Origin: Planococcus citri
Lineage: Eukaryota > Arthropoda > Insecta > Hemiptera > Pseudococcidae
Direction: 5' to 3'
Length of the DNA: 64,000 nucleotides
NCBI RefSeq assembly: GCF_950023065.1
Contig: NC_088677.1
Location: forward strand, 33,501,230-33,565,229
Numbering within the stretch: the first letter of the stretch is position 1; each line of letters starts with the position of its first letter. The position numbers were made by a program, and so were the translations under genes. The notes below the pieces were generated by a model. The model ran no database searches. It was not told the origin of the DNA and saw only the letters and a program-made list of their open reading frames with translations. Below are positions 25,926 through 38,828 of this stretch, one piece after another.

Positions 25926-26005
25926 ATGGGGAAGCATTATCATCGTACTTCCTTACTTATAAAAGCTTTCAGCCATAAATTTCGATTGGATTTAGAACTG
26001 AACAC
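25926..26005 (+). CDS. mmd: mmd exon 1 in window: prodomain segment
   Basis: 80 bp encoding 26 residues plus two bases, ending KFRLDLELNT. The run SLLIKAFSHKFRLDLELN is the typical ADAM prodomain strand with the LxLxLN pattern. The acceptor is TTTACAG at 25919-25925 and the donor GTAAGT at 26006. The exon opens with an in-frame ATG directly after the acceptor, but it lacks a signal peptide, so I read this as an internal Met and the true start as lying upstream. It leaves the codon after base 2; exon 2 supplies the G of the split Thr codon. Confidence 0.88.
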
Positions 26006-29000
26006 GTAAGTAGACGTTATAATTTATTTATTTATTTATTTTAGTTTCCATCCTACGACAAATTGTCACTTCAAAGGTTTCATCGATAAAATTAATGCGA
26101 GCATGAATTCTGCTGATTCGTCGCAAATGTAATTTAATGCAGACGGTATTGATTTCGAAAATGAGAATTTTTCGTATTCAATTAAGGATGTAATCTGCAG
26201 GATACGTGTATTTGCCAGTCGCCTCTATTGCATTTCAAACTATACACTTGGGGTGCGAAGTGTAATTTGATGCAATTCGGTGGATGGATAATTTTTAAAA
26301 GGAAATTCTAGACACATGTTTAATTTGAAAAAAATTCATTTCAGGGGTTCTTAAAAATGTTTCTTTTTTTGTGTCGGGAAATTAAATGTATTTAAATGCC
26401 GAAGGGTCTATATTTACTTTTTATTTATTAATTTTTGATTTAAATGTCATATAAGATACCCTTCTCTATACTTGATTGATAGGATAATTTCATTATATGT
26501 ACCAAGTACATATTAACCTAATGTAATTTTTCATTTTTCAGGCAACTATTGGCACCCAATTTGATGCAAAAACACTACCTACCACATGGTGCCGAACAAG
26601 TTTCAAAACAAGTAAGCTCGAGTCGAGTTGAAATTTTAATTCATTAATTTTAGTTTGACTTTTCTCTCCCGTTTTCCACATCTTTCATCTTTCGTAGGTA
26701 ATTCTCAGGTTTTTGCTGCAAAGTTAATGCTTATACTACGTTGAAAAATAATTAATGTAGGTAAATAGATCTCGTAAGCATCTCAACTAGTTGAAAAAAA
26801 AATTGAAATTTCTTGGCTTTTAGAAAATGGTTGAGCGAATTTCGATGGTAAATTTGTATCAGACGCTTAAAGCTTATTAATTATTCAGGGTGAACTTCGT
26901 CTGCGAATTTTCAAATATCAGTTGGACTTTTCAGAAGTCAGAAAATCCGAAAATTTTCAAATGTCTTATTGTGTATTCGAATTAATATTGTACGAGTAAG
27001 TTTATTTTAAAGTTTTTAAGAGGCTTTAGAGGTGAGATTTTTTATTCGAGTCGCCGTTTCGTGGAGAGAGGTCGAATGAGAAACATTCAAACATTGGCGA
27101 TGTTATTGATTTTAAAAAAGGAGTCATTGTTGAGAAAAATGAGCTAGAATCTCTGCCTTCCATTTTCGAATGCAAGTTGATAGCTAACATGTTCATAATG
27201 TTGCATACCCTGTTCGCCGTAAATTTTACAACATTTTCCAGTGCTTTTAAAATTTTAATTTTTGATTTTTTTTTACTGAAAATGATGACAAAACTAGAAC
27301 TTGAATGAAAAACCCAAAACTGAAACTGAACTGCAAAACTGAAAATTAAATAATGTAAACTAAAAATGTTATTTTTCAGTTTTCGCATCCCTGTCTTTCA
27401 ATCAGAATCAATGTTTTTTGGGAACAAAAACAGAACGTGACCATATAACTATGAGAAACTCATTAGTAAAAATTAAAAAAAATCACACCGCACACGTAAA
27501 ATGGTACTCAATATGGACATTTATTTACGAAACGAATGCAATTTTCATTTAAAAATGCCTTTCTCAATCGATTCTAAGTTTTTATTTATTTTTTATTTTT
27601 TCAAACACAAAGTTCAAAACTTTCCTTCTTTTTTTTTTAGATGAAATTTTCATCTATAGGTACCTAATTTATTTTGATGGATTTATAAAATTATAGATAG
27701 AAAATTAATTCCGTTCACACCGGTTTTAAAGTTATGAAAATAATAATAGTAATAATGACTGACGTCGAAGTACAAAGTATAAGTAACTAAGACTTAATCA
27801 ATGAAAGCGTTAACATGGCTGAAGTTGGATTTCCGTCAAAACGTAATTTACTGTAGCATACTTAAAGTATATCAATACCAAACAAAAGCGATATTGCATG
27901 AAGCATTAAACTCACTCCAAACTGTTGCAAATGAAAGGGAAACTTGAACAATTTAATAATAAAAAAGAGGGGCAACTTTTGTTCTAACTGGGAAAATACG
28001 TACTATAAGTGAACTTTTATGAAGCGTTGAGTTTTTTCTCTCGTCATCCATAAAGCCACATTGTGAAATCTGCTAGAAAAATATCGCTACATGAAATGCG
28101 TGTGTATAGTGTATGGATATATAAACAAATCAAACACATGGATTCGGATCGCTATGACCATAAAAAATTGTGTTCAATGAAGCTATACTTAATAGATTTG
28201 AAATTTACCTACCCCGTAATAAAAGAAGTTTAATTTTTTTCAAACTATACTGAAAAATATAATAAAAACATAACACCCTTTCATTCGCGATATTCCCCCA
28301 TAAAAACATCATTTCACGCCTGCAGATATATGTCAAGTAGAGTGCCTCCTCTTTTAAATTTTTCATCTTTTTTTACCGCTACCCCCAGTAATAAAATTAC
28401 TTTTAGGAAAAACTTCATTTGTAGAGATTCGTATCTTTATAAACACGAAACGCAAATTCTACGAGGTTTAAAAAATTTACCTATTTTTAAATTCGAATAC
28501 CTATAATAAAACGAGAAAAAAAAAGAACGTCGCTCGAGGAAACAACGCTAAAATTTTATTAAAACAACGAAAATGAGAGAAAAAATAAGCGTTATAAAAA
28601 ACACGTTTTAAATTTTTTTCTCGGCTCTCTTTTGTGCCTTTTGGCCATCTACGCTTTTGGATGTTTTCGCGTTTTTGCGCTCAAGGTAAAATCCTCGTAG
28701 GTATTTTTTTTCCTTTATTAAAAATGAATGGTTTAAGTAATTTTAATTTCGATATACCTACAGGTATTCGACAAAAGAAGTAGGTACACGTGATATAAAG
28801 CATCTATTTAACATTATAAAAACATATGACAAATTATTGCCAAAAAAAATGTTGGTTTGTATTTGCATAATCGATTTTTACCGGCAAGTTCTCTCATCTC
28901 ATCCAAAAACAGGTCGTTTCGAGTAATACTGCAAATACGAAGGATAACAACTTTAGCGCGTGTGCACCTGTTAAGCACCTTCTTGAAGAGGTACAAGTTT

Positions 29001-32000
29001 TTTCGAAAATCGATTTGTGTGATTACGACACCGAAACAGTATTTAATTTTTTCCTCGAGTACGAGGTGTACCTATAGTATCTACGCTTTCTTCTGCGATA
29101 TACAAAATTGAGTGATTTTAAAGTTATTTTTGAAATTTATAGGAACCACTTACTAAAATAGATATGTTTATTTGTGTTAATTTGGGTGAGATATTTTTTT
29201 CGTTTGGGTAAATGAAATGAAGACAGGCCTGGGTCGCTCTTCCTTTCCCTTTTTTTTAATTCACTTGAAAGTTACGTAAAAATATTCTTGCACTCGTAGC
29301 TTATTACGTCTAGTGTTTTCAGGAAAATTTGATAATAAATGAAATCCTCTTACTCAACAGTTGCATTTTCTCAATCTTATCATCGAAGAGTTTTAAAAAT
29401 AGGCGAGAACTCGAAAATTTGTGAAAATTATTCGATAATCGATAAAAAAGTAAAGGTAAAATTTCCTCTGCAGAAAAAGTTTTAATTCATAGATACCTAC
29501 TTATGATTTTCGCTTGAAACTTGATTATGAAATACCAACTATAGGAACTTAAGGTACATCATCTTTTCCAAGTTTCAAAAGTTTAACAAAATGTCTGACA
29601 TTCAACAAGATTTTCTCCCGGTTTCAAAACCCTGACGAAATGTCAAAAAGTCGTTCTTAAAAGTTTGATGTGGTTTTAGCAATTAATTAATTTTTTTCCA
29701 AATTCTCAAAGGTCAGATTCTATATCTAAAAAATATGTACTTCAATGATGGTACCCAACTGGAAGTGTCCAGAATTGGTCATTTTTTTTCAAAGTTCGAT
29801 TGAAAGTCAAAGCAAAATATTGCACATTGTTACACTTATTATAGGTAGCTATGTACCTAAGATACCTATACCTATCAGAAATCACCTAATATTGGGAATT
29901 TCATAATTTTTCCCCATATTTTCAAGTGTCGACGTCCGTTTGACCAGTGATGACTACCTAGTAACTTAAGAAAAATTACAAGAAGTCCATCAAAATTACT
30001 ACTTATATAAGTGACAATTCACCAAAAATTACCAGTTTGTAATTTAAAAAAATTACCACAAAATTTGCAACAAATTACCACTACCACTACCAGTAATTTG
30101 CAAACAGTTACTAGTAAGCCTAATCCGACGATTCACAAAAAATTACCTGTATTTGTAGGTAGCTTACAAAAAAATTACCAATACTTTACCACAAAATTAC
30201 CAGTAATTTACCAAAAAATTACCAGTAATTTACCAAAAAATTACCAGTAATTTACCAAAAAATTACCAGTAATTTACCAAAAAATTACCAGTAATTTACC
30301 AAAAAATTACCAGTAATTTACCAAAAAATTACCAGTAATTTACCAAAAAATTACCAGTAATTTACCAAAAAATTACCAGTAATTTACCAAAAAATTACCA
30401 GTAATTTACCAAAAAATTACCAGTAATTTACCAAAAAATTACCAGTAATTTACCAAAAAATTACCAGTAATTTACCAAAAAATTACCAGTAATTTACCAA
30501 AAAATTACCAGTAATTTACCAATAAATTACCCGTGATTTACAAAAAAATTACCAGTAATTTGCCAAAAACTTAGACCAGTGATTTACCAAAAAATTACCA
30601 GTAATTCGCCAAAAAAAATTACCAGTAATTTACCAAGAAATTACTAGTATGTAATTTACCCAAAAATCGTCAATAAATACCAATAATTCGCTAAAAAAAT
30701 TACCAGTCACTTACCAAAAAATTACCTGTAATTTACCAATAAATTACCAATAATTTACCAATAAATTACCAATAATTTATCAATAAATTACCAGTAATTT
30801 ACCAATAAATTACCAGTAATTCGCCAAAAAATTGCCTGTAAATTACCAAAAAATTACCAGTAAATTACTAAGAAATTATCAGTAGGTAAGTTCCCAATGA
30901 AAAATTACAAATTTTGTAAAATGGATAAAAATTTACCGTCGGGCTTAGGTATGTACTCTAAATGTGGGAAATTGGCCATATTTTTTGGAATTTAATGAGA
31001 TGAAAAAATATTGCAATCGGATTTTTGTCAAGTATGTAAAAGTCAAACCAAATACCTACCTACCTATTGTGATACACCTACATTACTGTCTCAATATTGG
31101 AAATTGATTTTAAAAAAAATGTCAAGTTGTTGAAAGTTTTCAAAAGTCAGTGTGACGCGGATTGTGTTTCAAAATCATGTCAGATGACTGTTAGTCTTTT
31201 TTCTTTTTTGGAAGCACTTGACTAAAAAGTGTAATTTTTCATCATGTTACAATCCACAAAATTCACGAACGCAATCATGAACACTGAGAAACATTTCATA
31301 GTAATTTGGAAGCAGTAGAAATGAAATAATTACTTTCATTCATAAAAATTATGAACAGTAATTTTACATTTTCTAATTAGGTACCTACTTCTAATTTTGT
31401 GCTTGTTAAATTGCATCCACTGATTTTGAAATTTCAGTCAATTTTCTTCAAAACTCAGGGAACAAAATATTGTTTCAAGTTCAACTTATGTTGAGATGAG
31501 CCTGTAAAGCTCAGTTGTTTTGTAAGAAATCTCAAATGCATGAAAATTACATGCCCCTCCCCTGATTCTGGAGGACTTTCTCTATAGAAACTCGTGGGAA
31601 AAAATGAACGAAATTCACCTTTGGCTCGATGTTAATGAATTTGCATGCTTAGTTTGCCGTAAATTTGCAATAGGTACCTGCATTAATAGATTTGCGAAAT
31701 CAGTTCGCCGTTTTTTTAAAATTCTGTCTTTTATTGAATTCATCACCGATATAATACTTATATCGATTCAGGTGTGTTGTCTCACTTTGATAATTATTTT
31801 TAAAAAAATGCTTGTGGTACGTATATCTATCCAAGCACGAAAAAATTCTTCGTTACATTTTTCCTGTTTTTTGCTTCGGTTTATATTATCGTGTGGGGTT
31901 ATTATAAAATAGAAACTTTAATTTACTATGCAAATTATGCGTGTTTTTTATTTTATACAAGATTCAAAAGTACCAAGTAGGTACATTATTACATGGTAGA

Positions 32001-35000
32001 CAAAGAGAGGATTTCTGCTAGTAGTAAAACCAGCACCTGAGCAGTTTTGAAACCAACATTAATTAAATATTTTAATAGATTACTTCTTGTTAATCCATTA
32101 ACACCACCTGCACTCTGGAATACTTTTGGTGTTTATATTACTCGTACATTGATTCGAGGTTGTAAAAAGAGGCAAAGTAAGGCTGCTAAAGTGCTCGAAA
32201 GTGTTGTAAGGGCTGCGTAAGTTAACGAATAAAAAATGATTGTACAGTTGTAGCCTATCTAGTCTCTACTCTTGGAAACATTTAAGGCTTTGTGCGAATA
32301 TTGTTAGGTCTATGTTTTTGCTTCGAGGAGACAATGCTACCAAATACAGGGATAGTGAAAAAAATCGCAATTTTTTCGATTCGTTTTTGAAGAAATTTGT
32401 ACCTATTTCTGAAAAAAAAAAATGTAGGTAGGGTATCTCCTTAGTAGAAGGTTCGGATATGTACATAGCTGTAGCTCTAGAATGTACATACGAGTACATT
32501 TGTAAAAACAAACAAATGAGTACAGTCTAACTGAGAGAAAACCCCAAACAAATGTTAACACTGAGAAAGCGGACTATAGTACGAAACGAAGCAGTCCGCA
32601 AGTTCTCTACTTAATCTTATTATCTGCTTTGGATGTGATGCCAAACTAATTTCATTTCGTCACGAAGGTAAACAGAGGCTATGAGATAGATACATGTCGG
32701 TCCGAAGTAAAAATTCACTTAAACGATTTCTCTTTTCATTGGCATAGGCGGTAATCGCATTAAAATGTGCTTCCATTTCTAATACATGTACAATATCTAC
32801 GTTGTTTTCGCAGCCCGAACGACCAAAAGTTCAGACTTTTTAAGCTTTCGCGTCCATCTGCTGATGAAAAACTAACGAATTTTGCAATTTAGGTTTTCAA
32901 CGCGCGCATTAGGTACCTATCTACCTACTTCGTACATGGTTGTGAAAAATTATGTGTTATTGTTTTTAGGAAATTGAACATTGCTACTATCACGGAACGG
33001 TGAAGGATATTCCAGGTGCGACAGCTGCTTTTCACACATGTAATGGGATCTCTGGAGTTATTCATATTGGAAATGAGACTTTCATCATACATCCGTTCTA
33101 TGGTGGTGATCTCGCCGTGAGTATTCGATTAATTCATCATTTAACGATACTTAAGTTACGTATAATATGAACATAAGTATAGGTACTATAAACTAAGTAC
33201 CTACCTATACCTAATTAGTACCAAAGTCGATGAAAAAATTGAAATGAAATGAAACTTAATTATCAAGATGGTGAATTTTTTATACTTCTATCCAATCTCT
33301 GGCTCATTATTATACAGTCAAACTTGGATAAGTGGAACCCATGTAAGTGGAAAACCTCTATAAGTGGAATAAAACTCGTTTCCCTAGCACTTCCCTATGT
33401 AAACCCATGTTAAAGTCACCTCTTTAAATGGAAACAGAACCTATGTAAGTGGAATTTTGTTTTGAGTAGCAGAACTTCTGGAACTGAAATGTTGCTTTCG
33501 TTTTACCTCTATAAGTGAAATTCTTTTCCTTCTTACCTCTATAACTGAAACATTTATCATAACAGCACCTCCAGAAGTGGAATTCGTTCCAGTTAACGAG
33601 GTAAGAAGGAGGGGAATTTCACTTATAGAGGTAAAACGAAAGCAACATTTCAGTTCCAGAGGTCCTGCTACTCAGAATACAATTCCACTTATATAAGACT
33701 TTAACATAGATTTAGATGGGGAAGTGGTAGGGAAACGAAACCCTCCATAACTGGAATTCCAATTTGTTCAACCTCTATAAGTGAAACCTACTTTAGTGGA
33801 AAACCTATGTAAGTGGGAAAAAATCCGTTTCCCTTGCGATTCCACTTATCCAGGTTTGACTGTACTTACTACATATATGATCGAACTATTTTTTATTTAC
33901 CAATTTGTAAAGCTTATTGTAACGAAAATTAGCCATTTGAACGTTCGGTGAATTTCATATCAAAAAAAAAAATGTGGTTGAATTAGAAAGAATAATGTTA
34001 CAAATGAACGAATCAATAGATATTGGAACTATTCGATGTGGAAATAGACAAATGTAAAAGTGTAATCGAATCCCAATTGTTGTTTCCGTAGGTACCTATC
34101 TATAATGCACTTTGCAACTTTTAATTTGGCTAACGATGGCGTATCCGGTATCCGATAAGGGTGAACTTTTCTGCGGGTTTACTGCCCTATGTAACAGGTG
34201 CTAAAGAGCGGTCTCTAAAATTAATAACGCACGATATTTTATTAATTAGTAAAATCAATATCGAATAAAATTCCTTTACTAGTGAAATTTTGAAATTAAT
34301 TATGTTTAACGATGTCTTCCTGCAACATACGTGGTCTGTTTATCGGTTAGTTCGACATTCTTTTCAGTTATGTAGAATTTTTGGGGAGAAAAATGTTGAA
34401 AATTGAATAGTTGGGGTACCTATTAAAAAATAAGCTCTGCTTTCTTTGCAAATTTGATTAGTAAATTATCGTTATAATTTACCTATTTCATAAAATGCAG
34501 TTCTCAGAATTTTTACGGTCATATGAAAAATGCACACGTTTCGAATCTTTTCCCCTCAATTTTATTTTTGTGGGACTAAACTTTGAAAAAAAAAAGTAGG
34601 CCCTATATGAACCGCGCCATACACGAATAATTACGATTAATCAATCTAATTAAGTCTACGTATAATTCTAAATTGTCGATTTTAAAATGCAAAACGTTTA
34701 AAAGCGTTTGAAATTCAAAAAGTTCTTTACATCGAAAATTTCATCACCTTGAATGAATTCTCCGGAGACGTTGTAAGACTAACGTGTTGGGTTTTTAAGT
34801 ACTCGTACTATATGCGAAACCGTTTAAAAAACTTGCTATACGAATAGAAAGACGAAAGCGTAAATGTGAAAATTTTTATTTTTTCCATTTAATGAAACTT
34901 TATTGAAAACTGTTTTCCCATTTTACTCGTCATTGTGTAGTAAAATCTACTTAGGCTCAACTACGAAAGAAAAGTTTACGTTTGAATAACTTTACCCAGC

Positions 35001-38000
35001 AGATCGGTTTGACTATTCTGCCTACAATTTTATTTACCTACCTACGGTTTTTAAAACCGACAATAATCAGATTCCCAGTTCCCAGAGAGTATGTGGATGT
35101 GAAAATGCAAGGTTGCCTATTTTTCGTTTGATAAAAACACCCTCGGGATGAATTTTCGACGTGTTGAATCCGAAATGCTTGACATTTTTATATGTAGGTA
35201 AGTATAGGATTCATTATTTTAGAAGAACAATTTACTACTCGAATGAGAAAGAAATAATGTTATTGCGATTTTGAAGTTTCAATGAAAATGTATAGGTAGG
35301 TATGTAGATTTTGCATAATAAATATTAAATGGTTCATTCGTGCTCATCTTTTGATGAGATTTCTATGAGAAAAATTGAACAAACGGCCATTAGGTTTGAT
35401 TTAAAAAATCAAGTGGGTACATATTTATTTCACATGCAACTGTTTAAATATTATCCTCCCATCACCCCCCCCCCCAATAAAAAACATATTTTATATCCAA
35501 AACTGATTAACAAAATTCAAAAATGAATGCATAATTTTCAATGCTTACCACACTCGTAGGTACGATGAAATCAAGATACCAAATCTAGTAGGCAGTTTAC
35601 TTCCCTCAAACCCTATCAGCAATCGAATCTCGTCGCGATCAAACAGAGTTTATGTACCTTTGTATAATTTATCTCGTTTTAGGAACATCTCACATTGGAT
35701 TTTTTCCTTCAATTTCACACAAGTAGTCAGTTTAATAGCAACCAAAATGCGCTACATTTAACGAATGAATTTGATGGGCATGAAAATTGGTTGGGTAGTT
35801 TTAACTTGTGTTACCATGTTCAGTTTTCTCAAATTACTCAATGTTAAACTAGATAGGCTGTGCGATCATTACATCATTCAGAAAGGAAATTAATGATTTC
35901 GACAAATGATGCTGAAATTATTTTGTAAACGAGACCATAGAACTAGAGAGAAAAAAATATAATACTCATCGCTTATCTAATACCTACCTAAACTACCGAC
36001 TGGTTACTCACAAGAAAGGTATACTTTGACCTCTTGAATTGATTTTACTGGAGGTTTTCCCCCAAAAAAGTTGAAAAAAATATTCTCGCGTAAAAATGAA
36101 TGGGATGTGGATATAGCAGAAAAAAATTATCGTTTTTCTAATTTTTCCAAGGGCCGCAACAAAAAAAAATTTAAAACACATTTTAATGTAATCAAAAAAT
36201 TTAAAATTATTGCGGTCCTGTTTTGTGTAACTTATTCTGCAATGACCGCATACCAGCCTACAAAGGAATCGAGTTATGCATCACTGAAATTTTTTTACCA
36301 AAGGAGAGAAGAACTTTACATATTTGGTAGCTATAGCTGCTCTTAGCTCGCTTTGGAAATAAAGTTATGGAACTTTATTGATAGTAAACTTTTGTCGGTG
36401 AGTTTTAGTTTGAAGTTTAAAATGTTTTCATTACACGCTCTATGGACATAAATTAATGCGCTCTTAGTTGTCTCCTTTGTCACGGGTGAAATTGATATAG
36501 AATCATTTAATTTACTATGCGAAGTTGTGTGGAAAACTTCATTTTGAACTAGAGTATTTCGGGTACACTATAAATTGTTTCGTATATGACTATAAAAATA
36601 GCGCACTTAAACTCATATGAAGTAGATGCGCATACACTTAGATCGTTTGATGTATTTCAAAGTTGATTTAAAGTGCTCAAATGTGGCCTTTGTGGCCATT
36701 TATGTTTTTTTTAAAAGATAAATTCAATCTGGATAACCATCCATAGATCATCTTACTAGCTTCAAAACCAAAAAGCAGAGAGAATTTCGCATGTATTGAA
36801 CATCTTATTTTTGAAAAATAAATCAAATTTGCGGACAAAATTTCTTTTTGAAAATTACAATTTTTTTCACAGAAGTGGCCATTTTAAAACTGCAAAAATC
36901 CAGAAGTGGTCATCAAAAAGTGCCCAAAATATAAATTTCAAGAAATTTTTTCCAAGTTGCAATTTCCACAAAATGTTACCATCTATGTTTAGCATTCATT
37001 GATTTTGAAAAAGCACTTGACTCTTTGAAAATGGTGTCCATGATGACAGCTCTTGAAAAGATTGGAATTGATCCTGCTTACCTACATGTGATCGAGTATA
37101 TCTACAGAAATGTCACAGCTTCTATTACAGTCAATGGAGAAACAGCAAAAATATAGCTCAAAAAGGGAATAAGACAGAGAGATGCCCTTTCACCTAAATT
37201 GTTCACAGCCACACTCTATAACAGCATCAGAGATTAAGGGCCATATTCATAGACGTTACTTAGGGATCACTTGGCTAAGTGGTGAATTTTGAAGCAATTT
37301 TTCCAGGCATGATTGAATTTTTGAAATTTTGTTTTTGAATAAATTGAGAGATTGGACTCCGAAGTGTTGATTTATCATTTTAAAAATATAAAATTTTTAT
37401 TCGTTCGTGAGAAAAATTGAATCAAAATTCACCACTTAGCCAAGTGTCCCTTAAGTAACGTCTATGAATTCGGCCCATATTATGAGGAGATGGAGGACTA
37501 GAGATCTCAGAGAAGAAAAATCGACCCATTTGCTATATGTGACCATCCGCAATAAAACCGACCATTGGTCGCAAAAAATCAAAAAAAAAATTTTGCAAAT
37601 TTTTCTCCTCTAAACCATTTAGAGGCCAAAAATAGGTGAAAAAAACATTTTTTGATTTTTGCAATTGATGGTTGGTTTTATTGAGGATGGTCACATATGC
37701 TGATGATGTGGTGCTGATAGCACAGGATATGGATGAACTTCAGGGAATGCTAGACAAGGTGAGAGATGCATGTCTAAAAGTAGGACTGAAAATTAATAAA
37801 GGGAAGACCAAGACTATGTGCAATGGGTTTGTAACTGATAAAAAATGTGTCCAGCTGGAGGATGATGAAAATGAAATGGTTGATGGATTAAAAAATGTGT
37901 CCAGCTGGAGGATGATGAAAATGAAATGGTTGATGGATTTGTGTACCTGGGCCAAGATATGACAATGAATAACAATTTCAACAGAGAGATATCCAGGAGA

Positions 38001-38792
38001 ATAAAGGCATCATGGGCACCATACTCAAGGCTGTGAAGAATAATCAGAGAGAAGTTGATACTAATATGTATGTCTGAGAAGGAAGGGCTAATCAATGCAT
38101 CATCTCAGTGGCCTCATATGCTAGTGAGACATGGACATTTACAAAGAAGCTGGAAGTTTGAATTGTCAAGATGCAGAGGCGTATGCAGGGATGCGATGAT
38201 ACCGTATCAATATGGTATCGATACTTCTGAAAATATCATGATAGTATGCATCGATAAATATTGTGATACTTTTGTTTGTTTATTTTAGCTTAAAAAGTTG
38301 GCTGAAATGCCAAAACTTTCACAGATAAAAAAACCAAAAACAAAAAAAATTCAAAAGCTCGGTATTAAGTTTGGATTGATACGTATCGATACAATACTGA
38401 TCTGATACATATCGATAAGTATCATGATATATCAGGTATCATCGCATCCCTGGGTGTATGGAGCAATCAATGCTGGGGATAACACTTTGAGACAAATGGA
38501 TGGTGGAGAAAATTTGGGAGACCATAGGGATGACTGACATTATGGAGACAGTTAAGCGGAGTATGTGGTGTTGGTCAGGTCATGTTGTTAGAAGTGGGGG
38601 TCAACGATGGGTGGTAAAGACTACTCAGTGGAGATCAGACAGAAAATGGGCACTGGGGGAGACCAATATGGAGATGGGAAGATGAGATACAGACATGTTA
38701 TGGAGAATGGTGGCGTACAGCCCAAAACCAGAGCTCATGGAAAGAAGTTGGGGAGGCTTTCATCCCGCAGTAGATTGAGAAAAAGGGCTAAA

Positions 38793-38828
<36 letters not shown>

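Noticed and set aside
25926..25928. ATG as the translation start of the ADAM gene
   Set aside because: It follows a good splice acceptor directly, no signal peptide follows, and the encoded strand is mid-prodomain.
27026..27388. 120-codon minus-strand frame
   Set aside because: Low-complexity Phe/Ser/Lys-rich translation of AT-rich intron; overlaps a dispersed repeat copy.
30011..30250. 79-codon frame rich in NLPKNYQ-type repeats
   Set aside because: It is a translation of the 22-bp minisatellite; the unit length is not a multiple of 3 and the frame breaks by itself.
30196..30520. CRISPR-like regular repeats
   Set aside because: Units are 22 bp and directly adjacent with no unique spacers, in a eukaryotic intron.
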